The notes beneath the pieces were generated by a model. That model saw nothing but the letters and a program-made list of their open reading frames with translations, made no database searches and was not told where the DNA came from. A stretch of DNA of 64,000 nt from Sphingobacteriaceae bacterium (GTDB lineage: Bacteria > Bacteroidota > Bacteroidia > B-17B0 > Aurantibacillaceae): contig JADJXI010000004.1 in the NCBI GenBank assembly GCA_016715905.1, positions 248,001 to 312,000 of the forward strand, written 5' to 3'. The position numbers were made by a program, and so were the translations under genes. The stretch's first letter is position 1; every line of letters starts with the position of its first letter. Of the stretch, positions 62,011-64,000 are shown one piece after another.

Positions 62011-62760
62011 CACTTAGCTTTTACGTAGCGAAGCAAGTAAAAGGTTAGTGTTTCACATCCCGAGCGAAGAGAAGCGTAGCCTCGGGATGATGAAAAGATT
62101 AAGAGGGCGTTCTTAATGAACGCTCTTTTTTTATTACACTTAGCTTTTACGTAGCGAAGCAAGTAAAAGGTTAGTGTTTCACATCCCGAGCGAAGAGAAG
62201 CGTAGCCTCGGGATGATGAAAAGATAAAGAGGGCGTTCTGATTGAACGCTCTTTTTTATTACACTTAGCTTTTACGTAGCGAAGCAAGTAAAAGGTTAGT
62301 GTTTCACATCCCGAGCGAAGAGAAGCGTAGCCTCGGGATGATGAAAAGATTAAGAGGGCGTTCTTAATGAACGCTCTTTTTTTATTACACTTAGCTTTTA
62401 CGTAGCGAAGCAAGTAAAAGGTTAGTGTTTCACATCCCGAGCGAAGAGAAGCGTAGCCTCGGGATGATGAAAAGATAAAGAGGGCGTTCTGATTGAACGC
62501 TCTTTTTTATTACACTTAGCTTTTACGCAGCGAAGCATTAAAAGGTTAGTGTTTCACATCCCGAGCGAAGAGAAAGGTAGCCTCGGGATGATGAAAAGAT
62601 AAAGAGGGCGTTCTGATTGAACGCTCTTTTTTATTACACTTAGCTTTTACGCAGCGGAGCAAGTAAAAGTTTAGTGTTTCACATCCCGAGCGAAGAGAAA
62701 GGTAGCCTCGGGATGATGAAAAGATTAAGAGGGTGTTCTTTATGAACGCTCTTTTTTTTT
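62011..62760. repeat. Six-copy tandem hairpin/terminator array after groL
   Basis: Copies begin at 62011, 62137, 62262, 62388, 62513 and 62637 (periods 126, 125, 126, 125, 124). Each unit has three stems: ACACT..CTTTTAC / GTAAAAG..AGTGT; CATCCCGAG / CTCGGGATG; and AGAGGGCGTTC..GAACGCTCT followed by T's (a terminator). Two variants, A (GATTAAG ... CTTAATG) and B (GATAAAG ... CTGATTG), run A-B-A-B-B'-A'. Copies 1+2 (62011-62261) and 3+4 (62262-62512) are identical over 251 bp. Short reverse-strand open frames through it are artefacts of the repeats. Confidence 0.88.
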
Positions 62761-63049
62761 GTTTATGGTGCAAATCAAATTGTGATACTACTCATAACAT
62801 TTTTTATACCCATTGGCTATGAATAGGAATTTAATAATTAAGAAGTTTGACGTTCATTTAAATTATATTTAACAATTAAAATCAATCATGAAATGGACAA
62901 AAATAAGTACGTCACAATAATTTAATTGAAATGAAACATAAAGTTTACTAACCTAACATTCTGATTATCAATAAATAAGACTATAACTATTCTTTTTAAT
63001 GGATTTAAACCTTAGCCTGTTTAAAATCAGCTTATTAAATCCGTTTATA
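62761..63049. other. AT-rich intergenic stretch before the lipoprotein cluster
   Basis: No gene is seen. A dyad GGATTTAA (63001-63008) and TTAAATCC (63035-63042) lies just upstream of the promoter and could be an operator. Confidence 0.5.
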
Positions 63050-63082
63050 TTGCCACAGATTCAATAAATCATCTTATATTTG
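63050..63082 (+). promoter_or_regulatory. Promoter TTG-N22-TATATTTG for the lipoprotein operon
   Basis: TTG (63050-63052) and TATATTTG (63075-63082) are separated by 22 nt, at the long end of the allowed range. The leader to ATG 63108 is about 20 nt. Confidence 0.62.
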
Positions 63083-63107
63083 CTAAAATCTTTAACCAAA
63101 AAAAACT

Positions 63108-63395
63108 ATGAAAAAAATTACATTGTTAGCAGTTGTTGCCCTTGCTGTAACATTTACTGCTTGTAAAAAAGAAAGAACTTGTAAGTGTACATCTACTCCT
63201 GTTTCTTCTACAACTAATGGAGTTGCTGCAACTACATTAGGAAATCCTTCGACTACTGAAACGAAGTATTCAAAAACTTCAAAAAATGGTGCTGGTTGCG
63301 CTAGTGGTGAAACTACTTCAACTTCTACAAGCACTTGGGGTGGTACAACTTATACTACAATTAATGTAGATAAAATGGATTGCTCATTATCTTAA
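63108..63395 (+). CDS. Small cysteine lipoprotein (family member 3)
   Basis: 95 residues with lipobox FTAC (Cys19), mature start KKERTCKC. The central section contains SSTTNGVAATTLGNPST and the Cys in GAGCASGETT; the end is KMDCSLS. This and the next two are co-directional at 22- and 19-nt spacing behind one promoter, so they form an operon of paralogues. The Thr/Ser-rich, low-complexity middle suggests surface exposure. Function unknown. Confidence 0.68.
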   Translation: MKKITLLAVVALAVTFTACKKERTCKCTSTPVSSTTNGVAATTLGNPSTTETKYSKTSKNGAGCASGETTSTSTSTWGGTTYTTINVDKMDCSLS

Positions 63396-63417
63396 TAATT
63401 AAATCAAATAAAAAAAT

Positions 63418-63690
63418 ATGAAAAAAGTAATTTTTATGGCCGCTATAGCGGTTTTAGGCATGACTTCTTGTAAAAAAGACAGAACTTGCAAATGCACAAC
63501 AACTGTAACTTCTCAAACTTTTAATGGAGTTGCTAATCCAACTTTACCAGCTGCTTCAACAGAAGAAACCAAATACACAAAAGCTTCTAAAAAAGCTGTT
63601 GATTGCAATAGCGGAGAAGAGACTTGGACACAGGTTTCAGGTGCTAATACCACAATTCAAGTTCAAAAAGTTGATTGTTCACTTAGTTAA
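63418..63690 (+). CDS. Small cysteine lipoprotein (family member 4)
   Basis: 90 residues with lipobox MTSC (Cys18), mature start KKDRTCKC, then FNGVANPTLPAAS, the Cys in AVDCNSGEETW, and the ending KVDCSLS. It is the closest relative of member 3 by the KTxKxxxxxCxSGE block and the same C-terminal tail. It lies 22 nt behind it. Confidence 0.68.
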   Translation: MKKVIFMAAIAVLGMTSCKKDRTCKCTTTVTSQTFNGVANPTLPAASTEETKYTKASKKAVDCNSGEETWTQVSGANTTIQVQKVDCSLS

Positions 63691-63709
63691 TTAATAAAAA
63701 ATTAGAAAT

Positions 63710-63994
63710 ATGAAAAAAATATTATTGATAGCAGCTGTTGCCGGTTTAACGATGGTTTCCTGCAAAAAAGAAAGAACATGTACTTGCTCTGCAACTTATG
63801 TGTCTTCTACAACAAATGGAGTAGCAAATACTTTACCTACCGGTACTATGACTTATGTTAAGAAAAACGACAAAGTGTCAAAAGGTGGAGCTCATTGCAA
63901 TAGCGGTGAAGAAACAAGTACTACATCATGGACATCTGGTGGTACAACTTACACCAATGTTGATGTAATGAAGTTTGATTGTTCATTAGACTAA
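63710..63994 (+). CDS. Small cysteine lipoprotein (family member 5)
   Basis: 94 residues with lipobox MVSC (Cys18), mature start KKERTCTC, SSTTNGVANTLPTG, the Cys in GAHCNSGEET, and the ending KFDCSLD. The stop codon is 6 nt before the window edge, so more family members may follow outside it. Confidence 0.68.
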   Translation: MKKILLIAAVAGLTMVSCKKERTCTCSATYVSSTTNGVANTLPTGTMTYVKKNDKVSKGGAHCNSGEETSTTSWTSGGTTYTNVDVMKFDCSLD

Positions 63995-64000
63995 TTTAAA

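Noticed and set aside
62011..62760. Possible CRISPR array
   Set aside because: Units of ~125 bp follow each other with no variable spacers and no cas genes, and each ends in a terminator. It is a simple tandem repeat.
62171..62773. Reverse-strand open frames of 75-101 codons with repeating protein sequence
   Set aside because: They are products of the tandem hairpin array (same peptide repeated every ~42 codons), with no start context or promoter. Not genes.

Overview
The window is a gene-dense, AT-rich stretch of a chromosome from a member of the Bacteroidota. The evidence is type IX secretion (T9SS) parts (GldN end, PorU-like sortase, PorV-like protein), at least five secreted proteins with C-terminal T9SS sorting domains, the Bacteroidota-type promoter pair TTG / TAnnTTTG in front of many genes, weak Shine-Dalgarno use, many small lipoproteins, and the gene order rplM-rpsI-rpsB-tsf-pyrH. 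The sequence alone does not fix the genus. A free-living Flavobacteriales-, Chitinophagales- or Sphingobacteriales-like organism is plausible. No plasmid, phage or CRISPR genes were seen.

Layout. 1-6.7 kb: end of gldN, a lipoprotein, a TlpA-like thioredoxin lipid/envelope protein and a periplasmic folding set (double-domain PpiC isomerase, an outer-membrane-like protein, a SurA-like lipoprotein). 6.7-14 kb (minus): a membrane glycosyltransferase-like protein, a 3-hydroxyacyl-CoA dehydrogenase, two tandem choice-of-anchor-B T9SS cargo proteins and an Omp85 protein. 14-21.6 kb: a T9SS cargo, a His/Cys-rich membrane peptide, and the PorU/PorV-type pair. 21.8-26.7 kb: ribosome rescue factor ArfB, an amidase, two small cysteine lipoproteins, hutI and aroC. 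26.7-40.2 kb: surface polysaccharide/LPS genes (methyltransferases, flippase, glycosyltransferases, deacetylase-like and GNAT proteins, LptF/G permease, OstA-like protein). 40.2-43.9 kb: the translation operon rplM-rpsI-rpsB-tsf-pyrH, followed by a 43-residue lipoprotein not found by usual length cut-offs. 44-53 kb: T9SS cargo, an OmpA protein, PhnA-like and DUF167 proteins, a fatty acid desaturase, and a divergent RhlE helicase / cold-shock protein pair. 53.3-54.8 kb: a tRNA-Leu(GAG) locus with tandem tRNA relics and GIY-YIG nuclease genes. 54.9-62 kb: rplS, a lipoprotein, ispE, lysC-lysA and groES-groL. 62-64 kb: a six-copy hairpin/terminator tandem array and three more small cysteine lipoproteins.

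The most unusual parts are: (1) the tRNA-Leu(GAG) array, where 456-bp units each join a tRNA 5' half (with a palindromic hairpin inserted in the D-loop) to a GIY-YIG nuclease gene; (2) a family of five small lipoproteins with a fixed cysteine pattern in two clusters; (3) the six-copy, hairpin-rich terminator array after groL, which includes an exact 251-bp duplication; and (4) several genes whose predicted promoter sits so close to the start codon that the mRNA would be nearly leaderless.

All function calls rest on reading motifs in the translated sequence. No database search was run, so family names for divergent proteins are judgement calls.
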